From assembly GCA_036677425.1 (NCBI GenBank), contig JARFVT010000013.1, positions 124,001 through 188,000 of the forward strand: 64,000 bases of DNA. Reading direction: 5' to 3'. The DNA is from JARFVT01 sp036677425 (lineage in GTDB: Bacteria > Pseudomonadota > Alphaproteobacteria > UBA8366 > Aestuariispiraceae). Shown one piece after another: positions 52,657-62,035 of this stretch. The position numbers and the translations under genes are program-made. Positions within the stretch are counted from its first letter, which is position 1, and every line of letters starts with the position of its first letter. The notes beneath the pieces were generated by a model. It did not search any database. It was given only the letters and a program-made list of their open reading frames with translations, and had not been told where the DNA came from.

Positions 52657-53778
52657 TTATGGTTTTGTTGCTAAAGTTAAAGCAGCACGCATTTGTTTAA
52701 TGCCATCACCAATATTTTCGCCATAACGTAATAATGATCCGCCAAGCAATAATACAACATCATCGCCATACATAAGCGTTAAATCGGCGGCACGTTCTTT
52801 AGTCATGCCACCACCAGGGCTAGGTAAAATTGGTTTGCCAATACTTTTATTAGTTTTACATTCATCAGTAATCGATTGACATTCATCCGCGCTGAAACCA
52901 AACCGCCCACCAACATTAGGAAAAACAGAGATATCAGCACCGCTTAACCGTTGCAATTTACCAAACATCATAGAATGGCTAAACCCCATAGTGTCGGATA
53001 ATACATATGGCCCTAAAAAGCTGGGATGGGACATGATTGGTAAGTTAAAATCTTTCGATCGAGCCAAGCGTGAAATCGCACCAAAGCCAAATAAACCAGG
53101 CATGATTAATGCACCGCCTGCGCCACATTTTTCGGCATATTTGGCAAAATCTTCTAAATCATTATTATGCCCCGCAATATTTGGGAAATATAAGCAATTC
53201 ATCCCAGTTTCAATATTTGCTTTTTCTACTGCCGCACCAATTTTATCGACCCGTTGTTTAAAAGGTGCCATATGTTGATTGGTCAAACCATGATCATCTT
53301 TAATAATATCAGCACCAGCTAATGCACAGCGATAGGCGATCAATGCTAAGTCATCGGCGCTTGATCCTTGTGGTTTGATAACTGCGGCAATTAATGCACC
53401 TTCGCTACGACCAATTTTTTTCCGCACACCTTCAATACCAAATTTAGCCCCTTTAAAACGTGTTTCAAGTATGCTTCCTAATTCTAAATCTACTACTTTC
53501 AAGCCTTTTTGGATTGAGCTATTGCCAAATATTACATTTAATAATTGTGGTAATTCATTGCTAACACTATCGGGGCTATAGCTTATTTTTGCCAAATAGC
53601 TGTCATCAGATTTACTTAAATTTACAACTTTACCAATAATTTCATCTTCAATATAACCTTTAGGTACGATATCACGCGGTATTTCAACGGTCTGTTCCAA
53701 GGTGATATTTTCCGCCCGCATCAAAGCGGTTTTTTCATTATCGCAATAGATCTGATAAGTTACTGTGAATCGCTGCAT
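52657..53778 (-). CDS. RuBisCO-like protein (form IV)
   Basis: A 373-residue RuBisCO-fold enolase or isomerase. The lysine that is carbamylated in RuBisCO is kept within AGADIIKDDHGL (near residue 165; KDDH instead of KDDE), and AVIKPQGSS keeps the first active-site Lys. In the loop-6 position it reads FPNVGGRFGFS, without the essential RuBisCO lysine, so it cannot fix CO2. KDDHGL and PNVGGRF resemble R. rubrum-type RLPs that isomerise 5-methylthioribulose-1-phosphate and the related OiaX-type enzymes. It follows the transketolase genes by one base. Confidence 0.88.
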   Translation of the reverse strand: MQRFTVTYQIYCDNEKTALMRAENITLEQTVEIPRDIVPKGYIEDEIIGKVVNLSKSDDSYLAKISYSPDSVSNELPQLLNVIFGNSSIQKGLKVVDLELGSILETRFKGAKFGIEGVRKKIGRSEGALIAAVIKPQGSSADDLALIAYRCALAGADIIKDDHGLTNQHMAPFKQRVDKIGAAVEKANIETGMNCLYFPNIAGHNNDLEDFAKYAEKCGAGGALIMPGLFGFGAISRLARSKDFNLPIMSHPSFLGPYVLSDTMGFSHSMMFGKLQRLSGADISVFPNVGGRFGFSADECQSITDECKTNKSIGKPILPSPGGGMTKERAADLTLMYGDDVVLLLGGSLLRYGENIGDGIKQMRAALTLATKP

Positions 53779-53779
53779 G

Positions 53780-54790
53780 TTATAATCCTTCGGCTTTAGC
53801 TAAAGAATGCACCGCATCAACCCGCGCAAGATTTAAGTCATCTTCATCAATACCCGTTGGGCTGCCCAACATATCATCAATCGCATGCACCAAAGCCAGC
53901 GCGTCCAGACCGTAATAACGCATAAGATAAGCACGAGAGCCACCATGTGCATAGGTATCTTGCAGCCCCAATCTAATCAACCGTTTGGCAATGCCAGCAT
54001 CAGCGATAGTTTCGGCAACAATCGTACCAATACCACCAGTGACAACATGATTTTCCAGAGTAATAACCCCATATTTAACCGACTGTAAATGATCCAATAA
54101 AACCGCCGCATCAAATGGCTTTAATGTATTTAAATGCAAATGACGAATTGATACGCCAGCATCTTTTAATGCCGATCTTGCCCGCATCGCTTCTTCGGTA
54201 GTAATTCCCGCAGTTACCACCAATATGTCAGAGCCAGAACTTAATTCGCGCATTTCACCAACTTTAATTGGTGTATCAAATAATCGCGCTACATTGCCGC
54301 GCAAAATTCTGCAATATATTGGGCCATCGATACTGTCTGCTGCGGCACAAACCGATTCAACTTCGGTCGCATCTCCTGTCTCTAATATAGTCATATTAGG
54401 CATAGCGCGCATTACTGAAATATCTTCAATCGCTTGATGGGTCATGCCACCAGGTGTTGTAATCCCTGGCAAGAACCCCATAATTCTAACTTTTCTGCGA
54501 CCATAAGCGATAGAAGCCATAAGTTGATCATATGGCCTGCGATAGGCAAACACCCCAAATGTATGCACGAATGGTCGATAACCAGCCATGCTTAAACCGC
54601 CGACAAAACTCATCATATTTTGTTCCGCCATGCCCATCGACATGAATTGATCTGGATGACGGTCTCTAAATCCATCAATCTCGCAAGATGAGGTTAAATC
54701 GGCTGAAACACAGATGACATCTGGGTTTTCCACTGCATATTTTTCAAAAGCACCCGCATAAGGGCGCGTTACTATTTCAACCATCATCAA
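53780..54790 (-). CDS. Split transketolase, C-terminal subunit
   Basis: A 336-residue protein equal to the pyrimidine-binding and C-terminal domains of transketolase. It has FMSMGMAEQNMMSFVGGLSM with the catalytic Glu, HTFGVFAYRRPYDQLMASIA, GITTPGGMTHQAIEDISVMR and MTILETGDATEVESVCAAAD. It needs the N-terminal subunit encoded 5 bases upstream. Split transketolases with sugar ABC genes are known in sulfoquinovose (SqwGH) and apiose (AptAB) breakdown. The substrate here is open. Confidence 0.9.
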   Translation of the reverse strand: MMMVEIVTRPYAGAFEKYAVENPDVICVSADLTSSCEIDGFRDRHPDQFMSMGMAEQNMMSFVGGLSMAGYRPFVHTFGVFAYRRPYDQLMASIAYGRRKVRIMGFLPGITTPGGMTHQAIEDISVMRAMPNMTILETGDATEVESVCAAADSIDGPIYCRILRGNVARLFDTPIKVGEMRELSSGSDILVVTAGITTEEAMRARSALKDAGVSIRHLHLNTLKPFDAAVLLDHLQSVKYGVITLENHVVTGGIGTIVAETIADAGIAKRLIRLGLQDTYAHGGSRAYLMRYYGLDALALVHAIDDMLGSPTGIDEDDLNLARVDAVHSLAKAEGL

Positions 54791-54795
54791 CTTCC

Positions 54796-55728
54796 TTAAT
54801 GCATTTCATAATCAATAGGCTCAACACCCAATTCCGCAGCGATAGATATATTATATTCATCCCGCTCAGCAGCATTTTTAAACCGCACATAATGTAGCCG
54901 AGGAAATCTCTCCTCAAGTTTTTTCATACCCTTCATTGGTGATGAATAGGCTAAAATAATAAGTGGTTTGCCTTCATGTGGTTCGGCTTTTGCTTGGCGC
55001 ATAGCATCTAAATCATGGGCATCAATTTCCACTGCAACTGCACCAAAAGATCTAAATTTTACAGCAATATCACGCACTTCCATTACACTCGACATCGCAC
55101 CATCGCATTGCTGTTTATTCACATCCATAATCGCCCAGACATTATCAATACCATGATGGGCGCAAGCCTGAACTGCTTCCCAAGTCTGGCCTTCTTGCAC
55201 TTCACCATCTGACATAAACACACATACCTTACCAGTATCGCCGCGTTTTCTACGACCATATGCAAGCCCTGATGCTGTTGATAATCCAATACCTAATGTG
55301 CCATTATGAACTTCCATACCAGGTGAATGATCCGCGCCAATCATCTCGACTGACGATCCATCTTTGTTGAATAGTTCAAGTCCTTCTGGTGCCATTCTGC
55401 CGACTTCAATCAAGGTCGCATAAGCCACCAAGGCATAATGGGCAGGCGCAATGAATAAACGGTCATATTCTGGCGTTACAGGGCCATTGTAACCTGAACC
55501 CGAAACATACTCAGGGTTAGAGACACTAGGCACACCTGAAAAATCACGCGGTATCATTGGTAAAGTTGGCTCGCCAAGGTTTAACGCTTCATTATACAAC
55601 CATGCTAATTGTTCTGCCGAAGAACAAGCTTGGCTTAAATAACCACCAGCTGTACGGATGGTATGTTCATATACGCGAATGCTAATACCTTGTGCTATCT
55701 GTTCAGTTGTTTTGGCATTTTTCATCAT
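54796..55728 (-). CDS. Split transketolase, N-terminal subunit
   Basis: A 310-residue ThDP-pyrophosphate-binding subunit. The ThDP motif is VFMSDGEVQEGQTWEAVQAC, followed by MDVNKQQCDG (SDG..NK form of GDG..NN). Other conserved segments are DHSPGMEVHNGTLGIGLSTA and SGLAYGRRKRG. The N-terminal third is divergent: the canonical SKGH motif is replaced by IAPAHYALVAYATLIEVGRM, which may reflect an unusual substrate. It is first of the tktN-tktC-RLP group, which is packed with gaps of 5 and 1 bases. Confidence 0.9.
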   Translation of the reverse strand: MMKNAKTTEQIAQGISIRVYEHTIRTAGGYLSQACSSAEQLAWLYNEALNLGEPTLPMIPRDFSGVPSVSNPEYVSGSGYNGPVTPEYDRLFIAPAHYALVAYATLIEVGRMAPEGLELFNKDGSSVEMIGADHSPGMEVHNGTLGIGLSTASGLAYGRRKRGDTGKVCVFMSDGEVQEGQTWEAVQACAHHGIDNVWAIMDVNKQQCDGAMSSVMEVRDIAVKFRSFGAVAVEIDAHDLDAMRQAKAEPHEGKPLIILAYSSPMKGMKKLEERFPRLHYVRFKNAAERDEYNISIAAELGVEPIDYEMH

Positions 55729-55743
55729 ATTTCCTAAATAGAT

Positions 55744-55813
55744 TAATCTAATTTTGATATAATTAGATTAAGGCAATCAAAAGGTCGATAGAATATCAAA
55801 CTCTATCGACCTT
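55744..55813 (-). terminator. Two tandem hairpins between binding-protein and transketolase genes
   Basis: Hairpin 1: arms 55781-55792 and 55802-55813 (AAGGTCGATAGA and its complement), 12 bp perfect, 9-base loop, with TTTTG following on the minus strand. Hairpin 2: TAATCTAATT (55744-55753) with AATTAGATTA (55761-55770), 10 bp perfect. These probably attenuate transcription after the binding-protein gene. Confidence 0.7.
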
Positions 55814-55833
55814 AAATGTCATATTAAAAAATA

Positions 55834-56886
55834 CTAGCGTGGCGGCAATGGCATCCAAGCAGGTATAGCGACATCAGCATGGGCGAATGCTGGTATTTTT
55901 GCAGATAATTCTTTCATATTTTTGATGTCTTCATCATTCAGTAATTTTTGTGTAATCAAAGTTGGCAGCACAACAACACTACTACCCGGGTTTTCACCAG
56001 CTAACAACATTGCAAGCGCACGAACTGAGGCTTCACCGACCACAGCAGGATTAGTCGCAGCAGTTGCAACCCATGCGCTACCTTCTTCACGCATTGCTGA
56101 AATATCAGCGGTTGAAACATCAGCCGAATAAATTTTTACCTGACGGCTCATATCGGCTTCATCGACTGCAATTTTAACACCTTTAGCAAATTCATCAAAT
56201 GGTGCGAACATCACATTAATGGTTGGGTTTGCTGCTAAAACTGAACGTGCTTGATTGGCAACCGAGTTGGCAATTGGGTTATCTAATGTACCAAACACCG
56301 CCAATTCTTTAATACCAGGATTAGCATTTTTAATTTCTATCCATGCCACATCACGACGATCAAGCGGTGCAATGCCTGGAACATAAACATAACCAGCATT
56401 AAAGCTTGTCCCATTATCAATGATTGCTTGATCAAGTGCCATTTTAGCCAATTGATAATCAGATTGCTCAATTTGTGGAACATCAGGATTTTCAACATCA
56501 ACATCAAATGCCACCACTTTAATTCCCGCTGCAACTGCGCGTTTAACCGCTTCTTGCATCGATTCTGTCAGGCCATGTTGAACAATAATACCATTCACAC
56601 CCAATGCGATGGCTTGGTCAACCATATCGGCTTGTAATGCAGCGTCTTGGCGGCTATCCAACACCCTCAAATCAACACCTAAAGCTTTTGATTGCGCCTC
56701 AACACCCGCCAAATAAGCTTGGAAAAAATCACCTGTTGACAAATACCGCACCAAAGCAATTTTGACATCACCAGCTTTGTCAAATGGTGCTGGCATGTCC
56801 CCTGCGAAAACATTGCCAATAATCCCAGTTGCCGCCAATGCAACAACTGCAACCATCGAAGTGAATATACGTCTTGCTGTTTTCAT
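55834..56886 (-). CDS. Sugar ABC transporter substrate-binding protein (RbsB-like)
   Basis: A 350-residue type-1 periplasmic binding protein. The signal peptide is RIFTSMVAVVALAATGIIGN then VFAGD. The sugar-binding core has KIALVRYLSTGDFFQAYLAG, LRVLDSRQDAALQADMVDQA, VNGIIVQHGLTESMQEAVKR and VVAFDVDVENPDVPQIEQSD. The start at 56886 has GGAGAG 5 bases upstream; the longer open frame lacks one. The ligand is probably a pentose-like sugar matching the mtnK substrate. Confidence 0.92.
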   Translation of the reverse strand: MKTARRIFTSMVAVVALAATGIIGNVFAGDMPAPFDKAGDVKIALVRYLSTGDFFQAYLAGVEAQSKALGVDLRVLDSRQDAALQADMVDQAIALGVNGIIVQHGLTESMQEAVKRAVAAGIKVVAFDVDVENPDVPQIEQSDYQLAKMALDQAIIDNGTSFNAGYVYVPGIAPLDRRDVAWIEIKNANPGIKELAVFGTLDNPIANSVANQARSVLAANPTINVMFAPFDEFAKGVKIAVDEADMSRQVKIYSADVSTADISAMREEGSAWVATAATNPAVVGEASVRALAMLLAGENPGSSVVVLPTLITQKLLNDEDIKNMKELSAKIPAFAHADVAIPAWMPLPPR

Positions 56887-56955
56887 TATACTCTCCTTTT
56901 TTAATGACCATATATTGAATATCAAATTGGTCATATTTGATATTTTTCTTAATAT

Positions 56956-57969
56956 TTAACGCTTATTTGAAAGCGAGAATGTAAATACCAATGCCACTAC
57001 TAATACCGCGCCTTTAACAAAATCTTGGGTATAATATGGTGCATTCATCATTGTCATCCCTTGCAATAAAATACCGACAAATAACGCGCCAATGGCAGTG
57101 CCAAATGCATTGGGTTTTGCCGCACCAAGCACCGCAAAACCAATCAATGCGGCGGCAACGGAATCAAGTAATAAATTATTTCCCGATGCGATATCTCCAC
57201 GTCCAAGCCTCGCCGCTAATAATATACCGCCAACCGATGCCAGAACACCCGATATCATATAAGCAACAATTTTATATTTATGCACTGGCACACCAGCAAG
57301 CCCAGCGGCACGTTCATTAGAGCCAATGGCATACATCACACGACCATAGCGGGTAAATTCAAAATACAGCCAGATAACAAGGGCAATAACCACAAATATA
57401 ATTACCGAAAATGGAATAAGATTCTCAATAAAAAAATCGAATTTATGCCGCCCAATCGAAAGAAATGTTTTCGAAAACACGCCCGTTGCAGTTTCACCGC
57501 TTGGTAAAGTCATGCCTTGTGCAATTGACCTACCTTCGGTTGGAATACGCTGTAATCCAATCAATAAAAACATCATGCCCAAGGTCGCCAATAAATCAGG
57601 GACCCGCATATAAACAATCAAAAACCCGTTGATTAAACCAATGAATGCCCCCATTGCCAAACATGCCGCCACGGCAACAAAGGCATTTTGATCAAGTACA
57701 ACCATGACATAGGCCGATAGCATCAAGCTAGATGTTGCAATAGATCCAATCGATAAATCAAAGCCATCAACGATCAATGTGGCGGTAACGCCCAACGCCA
57801 AAATACCAGTAATTGCGACTGATTGAAAAATAAACACTGCGCTAAATGGTGTTGCAAAACTAGGTGCAGAAAACCCAAAGAACAGTACTAAACCCGCAAG
57901 CAAAGTCAAAAAACCATAGCGAATGGCAAATAATTTCATCTTATCTTTTTTCAAGCTAGCATTCATCAC
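56956..57969 (-). CDS. Sugar ABC transporter permease (RbsC-like)
   Basis: A 337-residue membrane protein with eight to ten helices of the BPD_transp_2 type. It has GFSAPSFATPFSAVFIFQSV, TATLIVDGFDLSIGSIATSS, LINGFLIVYMRVPDLLATLG, YAIGSNERAAGLAGVPVHKY and LLLDSVAAALIGFAVLGAAK then PNAFGTAIGALFVGILLQG. The GFDLSIG and NERAA motifs are usual for ribose-type permeases. It overlaps the ATPase gene by 14 bases. Confidence 0.93.
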   Translation of the reverse strand: MMNASLKKDKMKLFAIRYGFLTLLAGLVLFFGFSAPSFATPFSAVFIFQSVAITGILALGVTATLIVDGFDLSIGSIATSSLMLSAYVMVVLDQNAFVAVAACLAMGAFIGLINGFLIVYMRVPDLLATLGMMFLLIGLQRIPTEGRSIAQGMTLPSGETATGVFSKTFLSIGRHKFDFFIENLIPFSVIIFVVIALVIWLYFEFTRYGRVMYAIGSNERAAGLAGVPVHKYKIVAYMISGVLASVGGILLAARLGRGDIASGNNLLLDSVAAALIGFAVLGAAKPNAFGTAIGALFVGILLQGMTMMNAPYYTQDFVKGAVLVVALVFTFSLSNKR

Positions 57970-59521
57970 ATATTAGCCCCTTATTTAATTGTATAATCGC
58001 ATGTGGTTGACTGTTGTTATCCATATTTGTGCCTAGAATTTGCGCTAGAATCAAATCCGCATCGACAGAAATATTTTTATGTTCACCAACTAATGTATGA
58101 TCTGTCATCACCAAAATCCTATCGGCAATTTCAAATGCTTCATCCAATTCAGTAACAAAAATTATAGTCGCGCGGTCTTTTGCCGTTTCACGTAATTTAT
58201 CGCTAATATCTCGCCTTGCGGCAATGTCCACGCCTTGAAATGGCTCATCTAAAATCAACAGATCCGAATCTCTACCCAGCCATCTAGCAACCATTACTTT
58301 TTGCTGATTACCACCCGAAAGTCTTCCAATATTATCTTTTCCACTCTGGCAAATAATTTCCATATTATCGATCAAATCTGTCGTTAATTTACGTTCCATT
58401 TTTCGATTGATAAAACCAAATTTGCTTAGCTGTGATAAAAATGGCAGCGAAATATTATGATCGATATTAAATTCAGGAATAATACCATTGATACCGCGAT
58501 CTTTAGAGCATAAAAATACATCTTTTCGAATCGCGGATCTAGTATTTTTCGGTGCATATTCTTTCCCATTAAGAAATATATCACCAGCATACTGAATAGC
58601 TTGTCCAAATAAAATTGATGCAAGCAGCGATTTGCCAACCCCAACTAAACCAACAATTGCAATAATTTCATTTTTATGGGCAGATAAACAAAATGGTTTA
58701 GACTCTGCTAATAATTGTATATCATTAAGCGTTAAAACAGCTTCGCCAGCATCAGTAATACCAATTTTAACATCAGATATTTTCCGCCCAAGCATTGCAT
58801 TTACCGCGCCATTATAATCCAAATCTTTACCTTCAAATACGCCACTAATTTCACCATCACGCATACTACCAATTCGGTCAGCCATGCGTTTTATATCTGA
58901 CATACTGTGCGAAATATATAAAATCGCTACACCACGGTTTTTTAACATGTCGAGCAGATGAAACAATCGTTGGGTTTCCGATAACGACAATGACGATGTT
59001 GGCTCATCCAAAATCAATAATTTAGGCTCATGCGACATCGCGCGGGTGATAGCCACCAGCTGTTTATCAGCCAGCGATAAACTATGCACAGGCGCCGCCA
59101 TATCAAGTTTCAACCCTAAATGATCCGCAGATTTTTGTGCATCTTTTTTGATTTTTGAAGGCCATAACAAAGCAGGGCTGCGTGGGTCAGCCAACATATC
59201 CAACATTAAATTAGACGCAACATCTAAATCAGGCACTACGCCATCATTTATATTTTGATGCACCGTCACAACACCAGCTTTAAGCGCATCAGCAGGATTT
59301 TGGGGTGTAAAATCAACACCCGACAAAGTCATTGAAACAAAATCAGCAGCATGAACACCGCATATTATCCTTACTAAAGTAGATTTACCCGCACCATTTG
59401 CACCCATCAAAATGGTTACGTCACCCGCAGGAATATCTAAATCAATGCCGCGTAGAACTTGGTTAGAACCAAATTTTTTTTGGATCGCACACAGCTTTAT
59501 TGATGAATTTTCATGTCTCAT
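57956..59521 (-). CDS. Sugar ABC transporter ATPase, duplicated (RbsA-like)
   Basis: A 521-residue protein with two ABC domains. Domain 1: Walker A MGANGAGKSTLVRIICGVHA, Walker B LLILDEPTSSLSLSETQRLF and switch YISHSMSDIKRM. Domain 2: degenerate Walker A GLVGVGKSLLASILFG, signature RLSGGNQQKVMVARWLGRDS and Walker B LLILDEPFQGVDIAARRDIS. This asymmetry is normal for RbsA-type subunits. First gene of the ABC-transketolase-RLP operon, divergent from mtnK. Confidence 0.93.
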   Translation of the reverse strand: MRHENSSIKLCAIQKKFGSNQVLRGIDLDIPAGDVTILMGANGAGKSTLVRIICGVHAADFVSMTLSGVDFTPQNPADALKAGVVTVHQNINDGVVPDLDVASNLMLDMLADPRSPALLWPSKIKKDAQKSADHLGLKLDMAAPVHSLSLADKQLVAITRAMSHEPKLLILDEPTSSLSLSETQRLFHLLDMLKNRGVAILYISHSMSDIKRMADRIGSMRDGEISGVFEGKDLDYNGAVNAMLGRKISDVKIGITDAGEAVLTLNDIQLLAESKPFCLSAHKNEIIAIVGLVGVGKSLLASILFGQAIQYAGDIFLNGKEYAPKNTRSAIRKDVFLCSKDRGINGIIPEFNIDHNISLPFLSQLSKFGFINRKMERKLTTDLIDNMEIICQSGKDNIGRLSGGNQQKVMVARWLGRDSDLLILDEPFQGVDIAARRDISDKLRETAKDRATIIFVTELDEAFEIADRILVMTDHTLVGEHKNISVDADLILAQILGTNMDNNSQPHAIIQLNKGLICDEC

Positions 59522-59563
59522 TTGGTTAAACCATCCTTAATTTACCATAGATTAAAAGTAAAA

Positions 59564-59610
59564 CATGTCAATTGTCAAATGATATTGACAATTGAACTTA
59601 TATTTGTCAA
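59564..59610. promoter_or_regulatory. Operator-like repeats in the mtnK / ABC divergent promoter
   Basis: A perfect 9-bp inverted repeat, AATTGTCAA (59570-59578) and TTGACAATT (59585-59593), has a 6-base spacer. Further half-sites are TGTCAAT at 59566 and TTGTCAA at 59604-59610. TTGTCA at 59604 with GATAAT 16 bases on would be a promoter for mtnK; TTGACA on the other strand fits a promoter for the ABC operon. Overlap with -35 boxes suits a repressor site, but also means part of the motif may simply be the -35. Confidence 0.55.
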
Positions 59611-59670
59611 TCTTGATTAAATATAGATAATTTAATCTGCTTATCGCATTCAATATTCAAGGAATTTGAT

Positions 59671-60939
59671 ATGTTGCAAGACTATGAACCACTAACCATT
59701 GAAACACTCAGCGAACGGTTGGGAAATATTGACATATTAAGGCAAAAGTTGGGTGATGAGCCAAATTTATGGTTATGTAATGAAGTTGGCGACGGTAATT
59801 TAAACTTAGTTTTTATAGTAAAAGGCAGTAAGGGCAATATTATTGTCAAGCAAGCTTTGCCTTATGTACGAGTAGTAGGGGAAAGTTGGCCGCTAAGCTT
59901 AAAGCGTATTTTCTTTGAACATGAAGCATTGCAACGACAAGCTAAATATACCAACAATATGGTGCCAGAAATTTATTATTTTGATGCACAGCAAGCAATC
60001 TTAGTCATGGAGTTTATGCAGCCACATATCATTTTGCGTCACAGCTTAAAAGACGGTATAAAACACAATAATTTAGCCAAAGACATGGGGATATTTTGCG
60101 CTCAAACATTATTTCGCGGATCTGATCTTTCGTTAGATGCCAGCGTTAAAAAATCCGATCTTGCAATATTTGCTGATAATATTGATCTGTGCAAGATAAC
60201 TGAAGATTTAGTGTTTACCGATCCTTATTATAATGCCGATACCAATAATATAAATTCTCCAGCACTAAATGATTTGGTAGACGAACTTCGTCAAGACATT
60301 ATACTTAAAGTTGCCGTACAACATCTAAAAGCCAAATTTTGCACCCTAAATGAAACTCTGCTACATGGCGATTTGCATACTGGTTCGATCATGGTGACCG
60401 AAAATGATACTTCGGTCATTGATCCAGAATTTGCAACCTATGGCCCGATGGGTTTTGATATTGGCATGTTATTAGCCAATTTTTGGATGGCATATTTTGC
60501 GCAACAAGGACACCAATCAGCAAATAATAATAGGGAGGATTATCGCGATTGGATTTTAGGCGTTACGGCAAATATTTGGCAAAATTTCGAGCAAGAATTT
60601 TCTAGGCTTTGGTATAGCGAACGCAATGGAATATTATTTGATAAGAACCTGTTTGAGGAACAAAATCATCAATCAGGTAGCAGACAAGCCTTGGAACAAA
60701 AGCTTAAATCCATTTGGCAAGATTGTTGCGGTTTTGCAGGTGCAGAAATGATCCGCCGCACCATTGGTCTTGCCCATATTATCGAAGTTGACTTGATAAA
60801 AGATGTGAATATTCGCACAATTATAGAAAAAAGATGCCTTATCATGGGGCGCAAATTAATCGTCCAACAATCAGAATTTAATAATATATCAAGAATTATA
60901 AAATTAGCCAAACAAATAGAGAAAGACAGTAGATTATGA
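59671..60939 (+). CDS. mtnK: 5-Methylthioribose kinase-like protein
   Basis: MtnK phosphorylates C1 of 5-methylthioribose. The 422-residue protein has the family start YEPLTIETLSERLG, ALPYVRVVGESWPLSLKRIF and FEHEALQRQAKYTNNMVPEI. The kinase motifs are ETLLHGDLHTGSIM (catalytic Asp) and VIDPEFATYGPMGFDIGMLL (metal Asp). The WPLSLKR and HGDLHTGSIM strings are diagnostic. A 5-deoxyribose or related kinase (DrdK type) is the main alternative. AAGGA lies 8 bases before the ATG. mtnA overlaps its stop. Confidence 0.92.
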   Translation: MLQDYEPLTIETLSERLGNIDILRQKLGDEPNLWLCNEVGDGNLNLVFIVKGSKGNIIVKQALPYVRVVGESWPLSLKRIFFEHEALQRQAKYTNNMVPEIYYFDAQQAILVMEFMQPHIILRHSLKDGIKHNNLAKDMGIFCAQTLFRGSDLSLDASVKKSDLAIFADNIDLCKITEDLVFTDPYYNADTNNINSPALNDLVDELRQDIILKVAVQHLKAKFCTLNETLLHGDLHTGSIMVTENDTSVIDPEFATYGPMGFDIGMLLANFWMAYFAQQGHQSANNNREDYRDWILGVTANIWQNFEQEFSRLWYSERNGILFDKNLFEEQNHQSGSRQALEQKLKSIWQDCCGFAGAEMIRRTIGLAHIIEVDLIKDVNIRTIIEKRCLIMGRKLIVQQSEFNNISRIIKLAKQIEKDSRL

Positions 60940-62030
60940 AAGTTCAAGGCAAACATTACAGATCAATTTGGCTTGCAGATGACAATCGCACCGTTAAAAT
61001 TATTGAGCAACGCTTGCTGCCCCATGAATTTAAAATTATAGATCTGATAACACGCCAAGATGCCGAAGTGGCAATAACCGATATGATTGTCCGTGGCGCA
61101 CCGCTAATTGGTGCAACCGCTGCTTATGGCATGGCACTTGCCATGACCGAAGATAGCAGCGATAAGAATTTAGAAGCCTCGTGGGAGGCATTGAATAAAA
61201 CTCGTCCCACCGCGATTAATTTACGCTGGGCACTCAACCGCGTTAAAGCCAAATTATTACCACTATCACCAAGCAAGCGACAAGAGTCTGCCTATGACTT
61301 AGCAGCTAAAATTTGCAATGAAGATATTGAAATTAACCGCAAAATTGGTGAATATGGCCTTGCTATTATTCGCGATATTGCCGCCAAGAAAAAACCGGGC
61401 GAAACCATAAATATCCTAACCCATTGCAATGCAGGCTGGCTTGCCACAGTCGATTGGGGTACGGCGACATCGGCTATGTATCAAGCGCAAGAGGCTGGCA
61501 TACCCATCCATATTTGGGTCGATGAAACCAGACCCCGCAACCAAGGAGCGCAGCTAACCTGTTGGGAAATGGCTGGTCATGGCCTATCACATACGTTAAT
61601 TGTCGATAATGCTGGCGGGCATTTAATGCAGCATGGTAAGGTTGATTTAGTGATTGTTGGCACCGACCGCACCACCGCACGCGGTGATGTATGTAATAAA
61701 ATTGGCACATATTTAAAAGCCTTGGCTGCCAAGGATAATAACGTACCATTCTATATCGCCCTGCCTTCTCCAACCATCGACTGGAGTGTAAATGATGGGG
61801 TGGCAGAAATTCCAATTGAAGAGCGTACAGGCAAAGAAGTTACCCATGTATATGGTAAATTGACCGATGGCACGGTAACCTCAGTACAAATTTCTCCCGA
61901 CGCCACCAATGGTGGTAATCCTGCATTTGATGTAACCCCTGCAAATTTAGTAACGGGCTTAATCACCGAACGCGGTGTCTGCGAAGCAAATAATCAAGCA
62001 ATGATTAAATTATTTCCTGAACATGCTTAA
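60936..62030 (+). CDS. mtnA: 5-Methylthioribose-1-phosphate isomerase
   Basis: MtnA turns MTR-1-phosphate into methylthioribulose-1-phosphate. The 364-residue eIF2B-like protein has MIVRGAPLIGATAAYGMALA, RPTAINLRWALNRVKA, catalytic-Cys motif ILTHCNAGWLATVDWGTATS, IWVDETRPRNQGAQLTCWEM and catalytic-Asp motif VIVGTDRTTARGDVCNKIGT. It ends GNPAFDVTPANLVTGLITER. It overlaps mtnK by 4 bases. GTDRTT in place of the commoner GADRV suggests a subclade, perhaps with a different 5-substituent. Confidence 0.93.
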   Translation: MKVQGKHYRSIWLADDNRTVKIIEQRLLPHEFKIIDLITRQDAEVAITDMIVRGAPLIGATAAYGMALAMTEDSSDKNLEASWEALNKTRPTAINLRWALNRVKAKLLPLSPSKRQESAYDLAAKICNEDIEINRKIGEYGLAIIRDIAAKKKPGETINILTHCNAGWLATVDWGTATSAMYQAQEAGIPIHIWVDETRPRNQGAQLTCWEMAGHGLSHTLIVDNAGGHLMQHGKVDLVIVGTDRTTARGDVCNKIGTYLKALAAKDNNVPFYIALPSPTIDWSVNDGVAEIPIEERTGKEVTHVYGKLTDGTVTSVQISPDATNGGNPAFDVTPANLVTGLITERGVCEANNQAMIKLFPEHA

Positions 62031-62035
62031 GATAT

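Noticed and set aside
52657..53778. True carbon-fixing RuBisCO large subunit
   Set aside because: The loop-6 catalytic lysine segment is replaced by PNVGGRF, the chain is only 373 residues, and neither small subunit nor phosphoribulokinase is near.
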